From NCBI GenBank assembly GCA_009778325.1, contig WRJZ01000052.1, positions 52,066 through 116,065 of the forward strand: 64,000 nucleotides of DNA, in the 5' to 3' direction. Each line of letters starts with the position of its first letter. Position 1 is the stretch's first letter. The translations under genes were made by a program, and so were the position numbers. Shown in pieces: positions 7,228 to 18,176 of this stretch. Source of the stretch: Candidatus Endomicrobium neocapritermitis. GTDB lineage: Bacteria; Elusimicrobiota; Endomicrobiia; Endomicrobiales; Endomicrobiaceae. The notes under the pieces are model-generated. The model searched no databases, was not told where the DNA came from, and saw nothing but the letters and a program-made list of their open reading frames with translations.

Positions 7228-9681
7228 ATGTTTAAAAAATTTATTATGACATCAGGTGTATTTTTCATATTTACATGTTATATTTATTCCGCGCCTTTGG
7301 TTCAAGATAAATTTCAAAGTATTGTTTTGACGGAATATGGAATTGACACAAATAATTTATTTAGAGGATTAAATGAAATTGTTCAAATCGGAACAACTTC
7401 ATATCTTGTAGCTTTAAATAAAGATAACAGAATTGCGATAAATAAAATAAACGATATGAAGCTTGAAGAATATATGCTTGTTAATGAAGAAATTGTTTGT
7501 TCCACATATTCCGTAAATACGTTAGTTTTACGCGGTATAGGAAGTGTTTGTGTTGACGACAGTCAAAATATTTATATTACATACTTATATTCAGACGGCT
7601 CAATAAAAACCGCAAAAATTTACATGCCAAGTAAGAGTATATTTTGGAATGTGCCTTATAAACCAAACAGCGCGTCAACATATGTGCCTTTGGATTCTGT
7701 GTATTATAAGGGTAATTTATATCTTTTGGTATCTGAAAGTGGCGATCAAGCAAAATTTCACATTGTAAAAATACCGTCAGATGGTCAAAGCGTATCAAAT
7801 TTTGCATCTCAAATACCTAGTGGTAATGGTACTAATGAACCATATTTTAATGCAATAGTTGCTTTAAAAGATTATATTTATATTTATGGCGGCAGGCTTA
7901 GGATGGCTAACCCCATGATAGTTGCATATATTGTCAAATATGATCTTAACGGAGTAAACAAGGGGAGCAGAGACCATACTTTCGGAACCAACAATGGTGG
8001 TTTCGTTTCAATAGTAAGGGCTACAAGTTATAACGATGAAGATGTCTATGCTTTATACAATCAATCCAACAGTACAAGATACAAAATAATAAAAATGAAC
8101 GACTTAGACTACTTTTGGTATAAAGATTTTAACAGTTTAAACTTTAGCTCATTATACGCCAATCAAGACGGTGTTTATGCCGGATACTCTTCCGAAAATA
8201 AGTCAGGTTATCAAAGATATGACCCTTCAGGAAATTTAAAAGAAGATAAGTTTGTTATTGTTTCCTCAACCGGAACCACGCAAAATGACGCCGTATTTGT
8301 CCATTCGCCTTCTTCCGCGGTATTTGTACTTACTTCATTAAGCAATAAAAACGCGCAGTTTACAAGTATTCCTTCAGGCGAAAGAACTTCTTATCTGTAT
8401 AATCCCGACGGCACGGATAACGCCGTTTCTCCGGCTGTCACATTTAATTCAAGCGATACATTTACGTACAGAGTAAAATATGTAAATTATAAAAATGAAG
8501 CGCCTGCGTCAGGGTATCCGAAATTATCTGTTTACGATAACGGAATTTTCATAAGCTCCGGCATTATGAGCATTGAAAGCAGTACTAACAATTATACAGA
8601 CGGCAGAGTTTATTCTTTCAAAAAAGATTTAGTTATGAAACCAAGGTATTCTTATAAGATAGAACTAAGTTACGGGACTGATTATTTTACATCGGATGAG
8701 TATTTCTTTCCAAGATTCGGAGACGCGCCTGTAATAGAATATTTTGAAGGCAGCTCATATATTTTTCCTGATACTGACAACAAAAATATAAATACTGTAC
8801 TTACGGTAAAGATGAAGTTTTCTGACCCGGGAGGATTTGCAATACACGGAGATTCCCCGGTTTTTACTTTGTACAGCAGTACTAATGGCGTGATTCAAAA
8901 CATCAAAATGATATTTTCCGGAAACTCCTCATATTATTTTGATATAGGCACATTGGCAGTTGGCAGCTACAGCTATAAAATAGAAGCTAAAAACACGTTT
9001 GGAGTAGAAGCACAGCCCGCAACAGGAAGTTTTGAAGTAAAAGCGTTTACTGCAGACGAGTTGCCACAAATATTATATTTTGAAGGCAATACCCATATAT
9101 TGCCTAAAGGTAAATATGCAGATACTTCATTAATTGCGAAAGTGAGGGTAAAAGACCCAAACAACCATGCTTTATCGGACGGCTATCCTATTTTATCATT
9201 GTATAGCTTAAGCAACGGCAGTCTGATATATAGCGGCGTGTGGATGTCACATGTGTCCGAAGGAGTGCATCAATATAATATAGGAATGCTTGCGGTGGGA
9301 GAATACAAATATAAAATAGAAGCAAAGAACATACATAATATGGAAGCTGTGCCAGCTGAAGGAACATTTGAAGTGTTTGATTCTGCAAACAGCATATCGG
9401 CAGGGAAAGTTTTTAATGCGCCAAATCCGTTTAACCCCGCAAGAGGTCAAACAACAAAGATAGTGTTTTCGGCAAAAGGAAATGAGAATGTAAAAATAAA
9501 GATATATTCGCTTTACGGGGATAAAGTATTTGAAGACAGCTTCAATGCCGTAGCAGGTACAAATGAGTACGAGTACAGAGGCAGAGATAATCAGGGAAAG
9601 ATGTTATATAATGGCGCGTATCTTTGTTATGTGGAAAAACCAAGCGGAAACGGCAAATTTAAAATGCTTATAATAAAGTGA
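7228..9681 (+). CDS. large exported protein with C-terminal FlgD-like sorting/anchoring domain
   Basis: An 817-residue protein with signal sequence MFKKFIMTSGVFFIFTCYIYSA. The first ~400 residues look like a beta-propeller-style region, with repeated blades such as YLVALNKDNRIAI and IYIYGGRLRMANPMI. Then come three related Ig/fibronectin-like units of ~90 residues (each with a 'P.I.YFEG..YI.P' or 'YPKLSVYDNG' start, and two ending near 'YSYKIEAKN' or 'YKYKIEAKN'). The last ~85 residues start FNAPNPFNPARG and contain KIKIYSLYGDKV, as in FlgD-type Ig domains found at the C-termini of secreted proteins. Binding partner unknown; a cell-surface role is inference. Confidence 0.8.
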   Translation: MFKKFIMTSGVFFIFTCYIYSAPLVQDKFQSIVLTEYGIDTNNLFRGLNEIVQIGTTSYLVALNKDNRIAINKINDMKLEEYMLVNEEIVCSTYSVNTLVLRGIGSVCVDDSQNIYITYLYSDGSIKTAKIYMPSKSIFWNVPYKPNSASTYVPLDSVYYKGNLYLLVSESGDQAKFHIVKIPSDGQSVSNFASQIPSGNGTNEPYFNAIVALKDYIYIYGGRLRMANPMIVAYIVKYDLNGVNKGSRDHTFGTNNGGFVSIVRATSYNDEDVYALYNQSNSTRYKIIKMNDLDYFWYKDFNSLNFSSLYANQDGVYAGYSSENKSGYQRYDPSGNLKEDKFVIVSSTGTTQNDAVFVHSPSSAVFVLTSLSNKNAQFTSIPSGERTSYLYNPDGTDNAVSPAVTFNSSDTFTYRVKYVNYKNEAPASGYPKLSVYDNGIFISSGIMSIESSTNNYTDGRVYSFKKDLVMKPRYSYKIELSYGTDYFTSDEYFFPRFGDAPVIEYFEGSSYIFPDTDNKNINTVLTVKMKFSDPGGFAIHGDSPVFTLYSSTNGVIQNIKMIFSGNSSYYFDIGTLAVGSYSYKIEAKNTFGVEAQPATGSFEVKAFTADELPQILYFEGNTHILPKGKYADTSLIAKVRVKDPNNHALSDGYPILSLYSLSNGSLIYSGVWMSHVSEGVHQYNIGMLAVGEYKYKIEAKNIHNMEAVPAEGTFEVFDSANSISAGKVFNAPNPFNPARGQTTKIVFSAKGNENVKIKIYSLYGDKVFEDSFNAVAGTNEYEYRGRDNQGKMLYNGAYLCYVEKPSGNGKFKMLIIK

Positions 9682-9705
9682 CAATAAATCTTTTTGTAAT
9701 AGGTA

Positions 9706-9760
9706 TTGACAAAACTAATTCTAATTTATATACTTGGCAGTCGTGTTGTGTAAGTGCTAG
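9706..9760 (+). promoter_or_regulatory. groES-groEL promoter with degenerate CIRCE operator
   Basis: A -35 TTGACA (9706-9711) and -10 TATACT (9729-9734) are 17 bases apart. The last -10 base opens an inverted repeat TTGGCAGTC-N9-AAGTGCTAG (9734-9760), matching the HrcA operator CIRCE (TTAGCACTC-N9-GAGTGCTAA) at 7 of 9 bases in each arm. The hrcA gene itself lies at 26.3 kb. Repression of the chaperonin operon by HrcA is therefore expected. Confidence 0.82.
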
Positions 9761-9821
9761 TATGTTTTGAGCACCATAACCACAAACAACAAGAAATAAA
9801 AAAATAAGGAGGAAGTTGAAG

Positions 9822-10106
9822 ATGATCAGACCATTAGGCGACAAAATTTTAGTTAAGCCGGCGGAGGCTAAAGAAGTAAAAAAAGGCGGTATTATCATTC
9901 CCGATACGGCGAAAGAAAAGCCGCAGGAAGGCGAAATTATAGCCGTAGGCAAAGGTAAAACAACGGATGACGGAAAAGTTATTGCCCTTGACGTTAAAGC
10001 GGGCGATAAAGTTCTTTTCGGAAAATATTCCGGAACGGAAGTAAAAATTGATGATGCGGAATATCTTATAATGACTCAGGATGATATTTTGGGAATAATT
10101 GAATAA
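9822..10106 (+). CDS. groES: co-chaperonin GroES (Cpn10)
   Basis: A 94-residue GroES that caps the GroEL cage during ATP-driven folding. It shows [23 protein letters not shown], the mobile-loop region [16 protein letters not shown] and the C-terminal [16 protein letters not shown] start at ATG 9822, nine bases after a perfect AGGAGG; an in-frame TTG two codons earlier is too close to the Shine-Dalgarno. It is followed by groEL, but the 153-base spacer contains a modular hairpin element, which may influence the groEL share of the message. Confidence 0.97.
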   Translation: MIRPLGDKILVKPAEAKEVKKGGIIIPDTAKEKPQEGEIIAVGKGKTTDDGKVIALDVKAGDKVLFGKYSGTEVKIDDAEYLIMTQDDILGIIE

Positions 10107-10110
10107 AAAA

Positions 10111-11888
<1,778 letters not shown>

Positions 11889-11894
11889 AAAGAA

Positions 11895-12034
11895 GAGGCA
11901 GTGATGCGCAGACGCAGAGAGGCAGAGTAACAGCAAAGACAAAAACAGCAAACGGCCGATAACAAATTTGTTATCGGCCGTTTGTTCGCTGTTGCTTCGC
12001 ATCCCTGCATCCTTGCATCTCTGCATCTGCCGTT
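11895..12034 (+). repeat. modular intergenic hairpin element with a 36-bp perfect palindrome
   Basis: The left arm GGCAGTGATGCGCAGACGCAG and the right arm CTGCATCTCTGCATCTGCCGTT are imperfect complements built of GCAGA/TGCAT words. At the centre, 11949-11984 is a perfect 36-base palindrome (AACGGCCGATAACAAA and its complement). It probably folds into a stable stem at the end of the groEL transcript, although the poly-T tract of a classic terminator is missing. Confidence 0.85.
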
Positions 12035-12062
12035 AAAAAAATTTTCAAAAAAATCAAAAATA

Positions 12063-12071
12063 TGCTATAAT
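12063..12071 (+). promoter_or_regulatory. extended -10 promoter element for yggS-proC-yggU
   Basis: TGCTATAAT fits an extended -10 (TGNTATAAT) 31 bases before the yggS ATG. The -35 region is A-rich and poorly conserved, as often seen with extended -10 promoters. No operator is visible. Confidence 0.55.
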
Positions 12072-12101
12072 TACAATTAATTTTCTCAATAAAATTATGA
12101 T

Positions 12102-12791
12102 ATGAATAAAATATGCGAAAATATTGATTCTGTCCGCAGAAATATTGAGTCTGTAAAAAGGCAGGATGTTGAGATTATAGCCGTTACAAAGACTTTTCCT
12201 TTTGAGAATGTTTTGCAGGCTTTGGAATGCGGTATAAAGCATATAGGCGAAAGCAGAATTCAGGAAGCATTGCCTAAGTTTGAACGGCTCGGAAACAGTT
12301 TAAACGGCATTACGAAACATTTTTTAGGCCACTTACAGTCTAATAAAGCAAAAAAAGCGGTTGAAAATTTTGATTTAATTCACTCTTTAGACAGTTTGAG
12401 CCTTGCGAAAGAGATATCAAGGCACGCGCGCAATGCCGGTAAAATGCAAAACTGCCTTATCGAAGTGAAAGTTTCAAAAGAAGAAACTAAAACCGGCATA
12501 AAACCAGAAGATATCCGCGATTTTTACTCACAGTGTTTGGAAATGCCCGATATTTGTATTAAAGGATTAATGGCAATCACTCCTTTAAGCGGCAACCCTG
12601 AAGATTCTCGGCCTTATTTTAAACAAGTTTATAATTTATTTACGGATATTCAAAAATCGTTTGGGAAAAGCGATTTTATTATTTTGTCGATGGGTATGTC
12701 TGACGATTATAAAATTGCCGTTGAAGAAGGTTCAAATATTGTGCGTATAGGTTCGGCAATTTTTGGAAACAGGAGTTACGCAAATGCATGA
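12102..12791 (+). CDS. yggS: YggS/PROSC family pyridoxal-phosphate homeostasis protein
   Basis: A 229-residue single-domain PLP-binding TIM-barrel protein of the YggS/YBL036C family, which buffers pyridoxal phosphate in the cytoplasm. The PLP lysine sits in IIAVTKTFP. Other signatures are HIGESRIQEA, HFLGHLQSNKAK, IEVKVSKEETKTG and LSMGMSDDYKIAVEEGSN..RIGSAIFG. The start lies downstream of an extended -10. The 3' end overlaps proC by eight bases, a pairing (yggS-proC) seen in many bacteria. Confidence 0.95.
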   Translation: MNKICENIDSVRRNIESVKRQDVEIIAVTKTFPFENVLQALECGIKHIGESRIQEALPKFERLGNSLNGITKHFLGHLQSNKAKKAVENFDLIHSLDSLSLAKEISRHARNAGKMQNCLIEVKVSKEETKTGIKPEDIRDFYSQCLEMPDICIKGLMAITPLSGNPEDSRPYFKQVYNLFTDIQKSFGKSDFIILSMGMSDDYKIAVEEGSNIVRIGSAIFGNRSYANA

Positions 12792-13599
12792 TAAAGTAAT
12801 AACTTTTGTCGGCGCGGGCAATATGGCGCAGGCGATAATAAGCGCGATGCTGAATGCTGATTTACGGCTTGCCCGTCCTAAAAAAATAATATGCAATGAC
12901 ATTATGCAGGAAAAGCTTGACGCTATTAAGGATAAATACGGCATTTATGTTTCGGCCGATAAAAGCGAAGCCGTTTCCGAAGCCGATATAATTTTTTTAG
13001 CGGTGAAGCCGCAGAATATAGCGCAGACTTTGGAGGAAATAAAGCCTTTTATAAAAAAAGGCGCGCTTGTTATTTCCATTGCCGCCGGCATAACCACAAA
13101 ATTTATAGAAGAAAGTTTAGGCGGAGAGATCGCGGTTGTAAGAGCAATGCCTAATACTCCTATTGCCGTAGGCTTGGGCGCCACTGCTTTGTGTTCCGGA
13201 AAATTTGCCGATACCGAAGATCTGCAGTCGGCAAAATTTATATTCGGCGCTATGGGCATATCCCGCCTTATGAGCGAAGATAAAATTGACGCTGTTACGG
13301 CTCTTTCCGGTTCGGGTCCTGCATATGTTTTTTATTTATGCGAGCTTATGCAGAATGCCGGAGAAGAGCTCGGGCTTGATAAAATGAATGCCAGGGATTT
13401 TGCCGTACAGACAGTTTTCGGAGCGGGCAAAATGCTTGCCGAAGCGGGAGCTGACGCGGCCGTATTAAGACAGAATGTTACGTCGCCTAACGGAACTACG
13501 CAGGCGGCTTTAAAATACTTTAAATCTCAAAATCTTTCAGATATTGTGCTTAAAGCCATGGAACAGGCGGCGCAAAGATCGAAAGAGTTGAGCAAATAG
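12784..13599 (+). CDS. proC: pyrroline-5-carboxylate reductase
   Basis: A 271-residue ProC, the last step of proline synthesis (pyrroline-5-carboxylate to proline with NAD(P)H). The Rossmann motif VGAGNMAQAI is at the N-terminus. The family signature follows: LFLAVKPQN-like FLAVKPQN, AMPNTPIAVGLGATAL, ALSGSGPAYVF and the C-terminal LRQNVTSPNGTTQAAL. ATG 12784 is chosen because AGGAG precedes it by eight bases, inside the end of yggS. It is probably translated in coupling with yggS. Confidence 0.96.
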   Translation: MHDKVITFVGAGNMAQAIISAMLNADLRLARPKKIICNDIMQEKLDAIKDKYGIYVSADKSEAVSEADIIFLAVKPQNIAQTLEEIKPFIKKGALVISIAAGITTKFIEESLGGEIAVVRAMPNTPIAVGLGATALCSGKFADTEDLQSAKFIFGAMGISRLMSEDKIDAVTALSGSGPAYVFYLCELMQNAGEELGLDKMNARDFAVQTVFGAGKMLAEAGADAAVLRQNVTSPNGTTQAALKYFKSQNLSDIVLKAMEQAAQRSKELSK

Positions 13600-13610
13600 G
13601 GGGCTCGGAA

Positions 13611-13874
13611 ATGATTATAAAAGTAAGAGTGATACCTAATTCAAAAAGAAACGAGGTAGTAAGCAGGATAGGTTCCATTTTAAGGGTAAAAATTTCCGCT
13701 CAGGCGGTTGAAGGCAGAGCTAATGAAGATCTGTGCGAATATTTGTCTGATTTTTTTGACGTGAACCGTTCGATGGTTTATTTAAGAAAAGGCGAACGCG
13801 GCAGAGAAAAAACAATTGAAATTTGCGGACGTTCCGAAGAAGAGCTCGACGAAGTGCTGGATACGATACCGTAG
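13611..13874 (+). CDS. YggU/DUF167 family protein
   Basis: An 87-residue protein with MIIKVRVIPNSKRNEVV, ISAQAVEGRANEDLCEYLSDFF and SGERGREKT-like KGERGREKTIEI, all features of the small UPF0235 (DUF167) family. Biochemical function of the family is not established. It sits 11 bases after proC, an arrangement that is widespread, so it probably shares the yggS-proC transcript. GGGGGCTCGGAA precedes the start. Confidence 0.9.
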   Translation: MIIKVRVIPNSKRNEVVSRIGSILRVKISAQAVEGRANEDLCEYLSDFFDVNRSMVYLRKGERGREKTIEICGRSEEELDEVLDTIP

Positions 13875-13875
13875 A

Positions 13876-14023
13876 AACGGCGGAAGCTCAGAAGTTTGGC
13901 AGCTCGGAAGCTCAGCAACGGCGGGAACGGCGGAAGATGGGATGATAAGAAGATAAGCAACGGCAACGACTTAAACGACCAGAGCTCCTCCGGGCTTCTG
14001 AGCTGCCGAGCTGCTGAACTTCT
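13876..14023 (+). repeat. modular intergenic hairpin element (composite GAAGCTCA / GATAAGA arms)
   Basis: Two left modules, both starting AACGGCGGAAG, are stacked. The second contains GATAAGAAGATAAG words, a word type typical of other elements. The core GGCAACGACTTAAACGACC and AGCTCCTCCGG is followed by the right arm CTTCTGAGCTGCCGAGCTGC. It ends 15 bases before the ileS ATG, next to AAAAAAGGA. Confidence 0.82.
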
Positions 14024-14037
14024 AAAAAAGGATTACA

Positions 14038-16833
14038 ATGGACAAAACTAACGAAAAAGATTATTCGAAAACCGTGAATTTGCCTAAAACGGATTTTCAG
14101 ATGAAAGCGAATCTTGCGCAGAGGGAGCCTGCTTTTGTCGAAGAATGGGAAAAAAATAAAATATATTCGCAGCTGTGCGAAAAAAATAAGAATAAAGAAA
14201 AATTTATTTACCACGATGGGCCTCCTTATGCCAACGGGCATATTCACACGGGCACAGCTTTAAATAAAATTCTGAAAGATCTTGTAGTGAAATACCGTTC
14301 TATGTCCGGGCATTATGTTCCGTTTACTCCTGGTTGGGACTGTCACGGGCTGCCGATAGAAATGCAGGCTTTAAAAGAATTAAAAACCGATAAAAATAAA
14401 GTTGACAGGCTTGTTTTCAGAAAGCAGGCCGCGGATTTCGCGAGAAGATTCATAGACATACAAAAAAGCGAATTCAAAAGGCTTGGCATTATAGCCGACT
14501 GGGATAATCCGTATTTGACTTTAGACCCGAAATACGAAGCTTCAATAGTTAAAGTTTTCGGACAGCTTGCGGAAAAAGGCTATATATACCGCAAGAAAAA
14601 ACCCGTTTACTGGTGTCCGTCATGCGAAACGGCTTTGGCTGACGCCGAAGTCGAATATGCCGATCACGGGTCGGATTCTATTTTTGTAAAGTTTAAAATC
14701 AAAGAACTGCCGAAAACTTTAAAAAATAAAGAATCCAAACTTAAAGATTACTCAGTGCTTATATGGACAACGACTCCGTGGACATTACCCGCAAATGTCG
14801 CGCTTGCTTTTAAAGGCGACGCCGAATATATAGCGGCGGTTTTTGAGCTTGAAGACGGCAGAAATGAAAAAATAATAGTTGCCGAAACTTTGGCTGAAAA
14901 CGTAAAAGAAAAAATTAAAGCAAAAAGCTTTACAAAAGAACTTAAAGCCAAAGGCGCGGATTTTGTAAGCATAAAATGTGAAAACCCTGTCGTAGACAGA
15001 ATGTCCGAAGGCATTCTGGCAGGCTTTGTAAGTATGGAAGACGGCACCGGAATAGTGCATATAGCTCCCGGGCACGGACAGGAAGATTATCAGGCAGGTC
15101 TTGAATACGGGCTTGAAGTAATATCCCCCGTCAATGACAGAGGGCAGTTCACAAAAGAAGTGCCGGAGTTTGAAGGAATTAATATATTTAAAGCGAACCC
15201 CCTGATAATTGAAAAGCTTGAAAAAGAAGGAAAAATTTTAGCAAAACTTAAAATAGAGCATTCATACCCGCATTGCTGGAGATGTAAAAAACCCGTAATT
15301 TTCCGCGCAACGCCTCAATGGTTTTTGGACGTTGAACATGAAGATTTGAGAAAAAGACTTTTGGGAGCGGTTAAACATGTAAACTGGATACCCAAATACG
15401 GCGAAAACAGAATAACCGGCATGCTTGAAAGCCGCCCGGACTGGTGTTTGAGCCGTCAGCGTTTGTGGGGAGTGCCGATACCCGTGTTTTACTGCAAAGA
15501 TTGCGGCGAGGCTTTGATAGATCCGCAAATAATTTACAAAATATCGGTAATATTTAAAGAAAAGGGTTCCGACGTATGGTTTGAAATGAGCTCTGAAGAG
15601 CTTTTAAAAGGAACTGACGCGAAATGTCTGTCCTGTTCCGGCAGCAGTTTCAGAAAAGAAGAGGATATTCTGGACGTATGGTTTGATTCCGGCGTTTCAT
15701 CGGAAGCTGTTTTGTCGAGCGGAGATTATAAAGATTTAGAGTTTCCTGCTGATTTATATCTTGAAGGAAGCGACCAGCACAGAGGCTGGTTTCAGACTTC
15801 GCTTATACCCGCCGTGGCCGTAAAAGAGACGGCTCCGTATAAAGATGTTTTGACGCACGGATTTGTCGTAGACGGGCAAGGCAAAAAAATGTCTAAATCC
15901 GTAGGCAATACGATAGCTCCGGAACAAATAATATCAAAATACGGAGCGGACGTTTTAAGGCTTTGGGTCGCTTCCAGCGACTACAGGGAAGATATAAGAA
16001 TATCGGATGAAATTCTCAAAGGCTTGAGCGACGCTTACAGAAAAATAAGAAATACGATAAGATTTTTGTTGGGAAACATCGGCGATTTTAACGTTAAAAA
16101 AGCAATATCTTTCAAAGATATGCAGGAGATAGACAAATACGCTTTGAGCAGGCTGCAGGATTTGATAAACCAGTCGATTGCCGCGTATGAAAGTTACGAG
16201 TTTCATAAAGCCGTAAGCGCCGTAAACAATTTTTGCGTTGTATTTTTAAGCGGTTTTTATCTGGACGCGCAGAAAGATACTCTTTATTGTAACAGATTGG
16301 ACAGCAAAGAAAGAATAAGCGCTCAGTCTGCCATGTGCGAGATATGTTCCGTTTTGATAAGGCTTATATCTCCCATACTTGCGTTTACAAGCGAAGAAGC
16401 CTGGCGCGAAATGGTTAAACTTATGCCGGACTTGCCAAAATCCGTAATACTTACGGATTTTCCGCATACAAACAGCAAATATATCCTTCAGGCCGAAATA
16501 CTTGAAAAGTGGGATAAACTTCTTGCCGGCAGGGAAGCCGTTATGGCTGAGAATGAAAAACTCAGACAGAATAAAATTATAGGTTCAAATTTGGAAGCCG
16601 CGCTTAAAATAAAATACGGTTCAAAATACGATAAAGTTTTTGAAGACAAAGAACTGGTGAAGCTGGCGTTCGGAAGCTGGGACATAGACCTTGTGGAAGA
16701 CGGAAGCGATGAAAATATTTTTACGGTCGAATCGTCAAAATCCGATTATAAAAAGTGCGAAAGATGCTGGAGACACATATTCGGCGTCGATGAAAACGCA
16801 ATTTGTCCGAGATGCGCAGAGGCTTTAAAATAA
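14038..16833 (+). CDS. ileS: isoleucyl-tRNA synthetase
   Basis: A 931-residue class I synthetase charging tRNA-Ile. The HIGH box appears as YANGHIHTG (residue ~65-72) and the KMSKS loop as GKKMSKSVGN (residue ~616). The editing domain lies between them (WTTTPWTLPAN; GTGIVHIAPGHGQED). The C-terminus carries the zinc-binding motif CERCWRH..CPRCAEA found in bacterial-type IleRS. Its stop overlaps the lspA ATG by one base. I looked for a T-box leader upstream and saw none; the leader is a modular hairpin element instead. Confidence 0.98.
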   Translation: MDKTNEKDYSKTVNLPKTDFQMKANLAQREPAFVEEWEKNKIYSQLCEKNKNKEKFIYHDGPPYANGHIHTGTALNKILKDLVVKYRSMSGHYVPFTPGWDCHGLPIEMQALKELKTDKNKVDRLVFRKQAADFARRFIDIQKSEFKRLGIIADWDNPYLTLDPKYEASIVKVFGQLAEKGYIYRKKKPVYWCPSCETALADAEVEYADHGSDSIFVKFKIKELPKTLKNKESKLKDYSVLIWTTTPWTLPANVALAFKGDAEYIAAVFELEDGRNEKIIVAETLAENVKEKIKAKSFTKELKAKGADFVSIKCENPVVDRMSEGILAGFVSMEDGTGIVHIAPGHGQEDYQAGLEYGLEVISPVNDRGQFTKEVPEFEGINIFKANPLIIEKLEKEGKILAKLKIEHSYPHCWRCKKPVIFRATPQWFLDVEHEDLRKRLLGAVKHVNWIPKYGENRITGMLESRPDWCLSRQRLWGVPIPVFYCKDCGEALIDPQIIYKISVIFKEKGSDVWFEMSSEELLKGTDAKCLSCSGSSFRKEEDILDVWFDSGVSSEAVLSSGDYKDLEFPADLYLEGSDQHRGWFQTSLIPAVAVKETAPYKDVLTHGFVVDGQGKKMSKSVGNTIAPEQIISKYGADVLRLWVASSDYREDIRISDEILKGLSDAYRKIRNTIRFLLGNIGDFNVKKAISFKDMQEIDKYALSRLQDLINQSIAAYESYEFHKAVSAVNNFCVVFLSGFYLDAQKDTLYCNRLDSKERISAQSAMCEICSVLIRLISPILAFTSEEAWREMVKLMPDLPKSVILTDFPHTNSKYILQAEILEKWDKLLAGREAVMAENEKLRQNKIIGSNLEAALKIKYGSKYDKVFEDKELVKLAFGSWDIDLVEDGSDENIFTVESSKSDYKKCERCWRHIFGVDENAICPRCAEALK

Positions 16834-17312
16834 TGAAAAAGCCGATAATTTTAGCGGTTATTCTTTTTATCGCAGACCAGATATCTAAAATTTTAATCAA
16901 TACTTTTGTCGTTTACGGAAGTTCGATAAATATTATCCCGTTTTTTGATTTTTTTAATATAACGAATATCCACAATACCGGCGTTGCGTTCAGCTTTTTT
17001 CAGGGCAGAAATTTTTTGCTTTCCGTATTTACGGCAGCTGTGCTTTTGTTTTTCTGCGTATGGATTTACAGAAACAGAAACGAAGTTACAAAACTCCAGC
17101 AATACGCTTTCTGCCTTGTAATTTCAGGCGGTTTCGGGAATTTGGCGGACAGAGTTTTCAGGGGAGCTGTTGTGGATTTTTTGGATTTTGGAATAAACTC
17201 TTTAAGATGGCCTTCATTCAATATCGCCGATTCTTGTATATCTATCGGAGTCGCCATTATTGTGATAGACATTTTTAAAAAGAAAGAAGCAGGGAAGAAG
17301 ATAAGAGGGTAG
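16833..17312 (+). CDS. lspA: lipoprotein signal peptidase (signal peptidase II)
   Basis: A 159-residue inner-membrane aspartyl protease that cleaves prolipoproteins before the lipidated Cys. Four hydrophobic segments are visible. The conserved boxes are NTGVAFSFFQG, GGFGNLADRVFRG, VVDFLDFG and FNIADSCISIG, with the catalytic Asp pair in the last two regions. I start at ATG 16833, overlapping the ileS stop (TAATG). The C-terminal KKEAGKKIRG is read from the start of a hairpin element that intrudes into the gene. ileS-lspA is a common pair. Confidence 0.96.
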   Translation: MKKPIILAVILFIADQISKILINTFVVYGSSINIIPFFDFFNITNIHNTGVAFSFFQGRNFLLSVFTAAVLLFFCVWIYRNRNEVTKLQQYAFCLVISGGFGNLADRVFRGAVVDFLDFGINSLRWPSFNIADSCISIGVAIIVIDIFKKKEAGKKIRG

Positions 17313-17400
17313 GATGATAAGAAGATAAGAGAAGCTTGGTTCGTTTTGTCTTTTCCGTTACTTATCTTCATAATTTCCTATCATCTTATCTTCTGCCGTT
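17285..17400 (+). repeat. modular intergenic hairpin element (GATAAGA-type arms)
   Basis: The left arm begins within the lspA coding end and consists of GAAGATAAGA / GGATGATAAGA words. The right arm is the complement (CTATCATCTTATCTTCTGCC) and ends TCTGCCGTT, followed by AAGAGG, the lgt ribosome-binding site. Confidence 0.85.
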
Positions 17401-17411
17401 AAGAGGTTTTT

Positions 17412-18176
17412 ATGCATCCTATACTTTTCAGTTTCGGAAATTTTACCGTTTATACATACGGTCTTTTTGTAGCGGTGGGTTTTTTTACCGCTACTTTGTA
17501 TGTCGCTAAAACAGTAAAATCCGATATTATTTCGCAGGATAATTTATACTCGTTATTTTTATATACGATAGTCGCGGCAATAGTCGGCGCGAGGATTCTT
17601 TATATTTTGACAAACCTAGGCGAGTTTGCCGGCGCTCCTTTGGATATTTTTAAAATTTGGCAGGGCGGCCTTGTTTACTACGGCGGTTTTATAGTCGCTG
17701 TTTTATATGTAATATGGTACGCGAAAAGAAAAAAAATACCTTTGGCGCGCTTAAGCGACGCGATAGCTCCCGCGTTGGGATTGGGACATTTTTTTGGCAG
17801 GTTAGGCTGTTTTTTTGCCGGATGCTGTTACGGCAAAGAGTGTTCGCTGCCATGGTCTGTTGTTTTTAATAATACCGACACTTTGGCTTTAAGAGGCGTT
17901 CATCTGCACCCTGTCCAGATCTATGAAGCTTTAGGCAATTTAATGATTTTCGTAATATTGCATTTCTATAATAAAAAAGAACACATTGCGGGAAAAACTT
18001 TTGCTTTATACCTTATTATATACGCTGTTTTAAGATTCAGCTTAGAGTTTTTCAGGGGAGATTTCAGGGGAGCTACATTTGCCGGACTTTCAATAGCGCA
18101 GCTGGTTTCTATAATTTTACTTGCGGCCGGTTCAATCATAATTTTGCGGGCTAATAAAAAATGGAAGAAAAAATAA
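17412..18176 (+). CDS. lgt: prolipoprotein diacylglyceryl transferase
   Basis: A 254-residue polytopic inner-membrane enzyme, adding diacylglycerol to the lipobox Cys of prolipoproteins; it acts before LspA. It has GLVYYGGF, the Lgt signature GRLGCFFAGCCYG and HPVQIYEALGN. The C-terminal membrane segments contain FRGDFRGA, equivalent to the Arg/Gly-rich stretch of the family. AAGAGG precedes the ATG. The 3' end overlaps the next gene by 16 bases. Together with lspA it completes the first two steps of lipoprotein maturation in this window. Confidence 0.95.
   Translation: MHPILFSFGNFTVYTYGLFVAVGFFTATLYVAKTVKSDIISQDNLYSLFLYTIVAAIVGARILYILTNLGEFAGAPLDIFKIWQGGLVYYGGFIVAVLYVIWYAKRKKIPLARLSDAIAPALGLGHFFGRLGCFFAGCCYGKECSLPWSVVFNNTDTLALRGVHLHPVQIYEALGNLMIFVILHFYNKKEHIAGKTFALYLIIYAVLRFSLEFFRGDFRGATFAGLSIAQLVSIILLAAGSIIILRANKKWKKK

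Noticed and set aside
13876..14037. T-box riboswitch ahead of ileS
   Set aside because: No T-box sequence or specifier-type stem; the leader is fully explained by a modular hairpin element.
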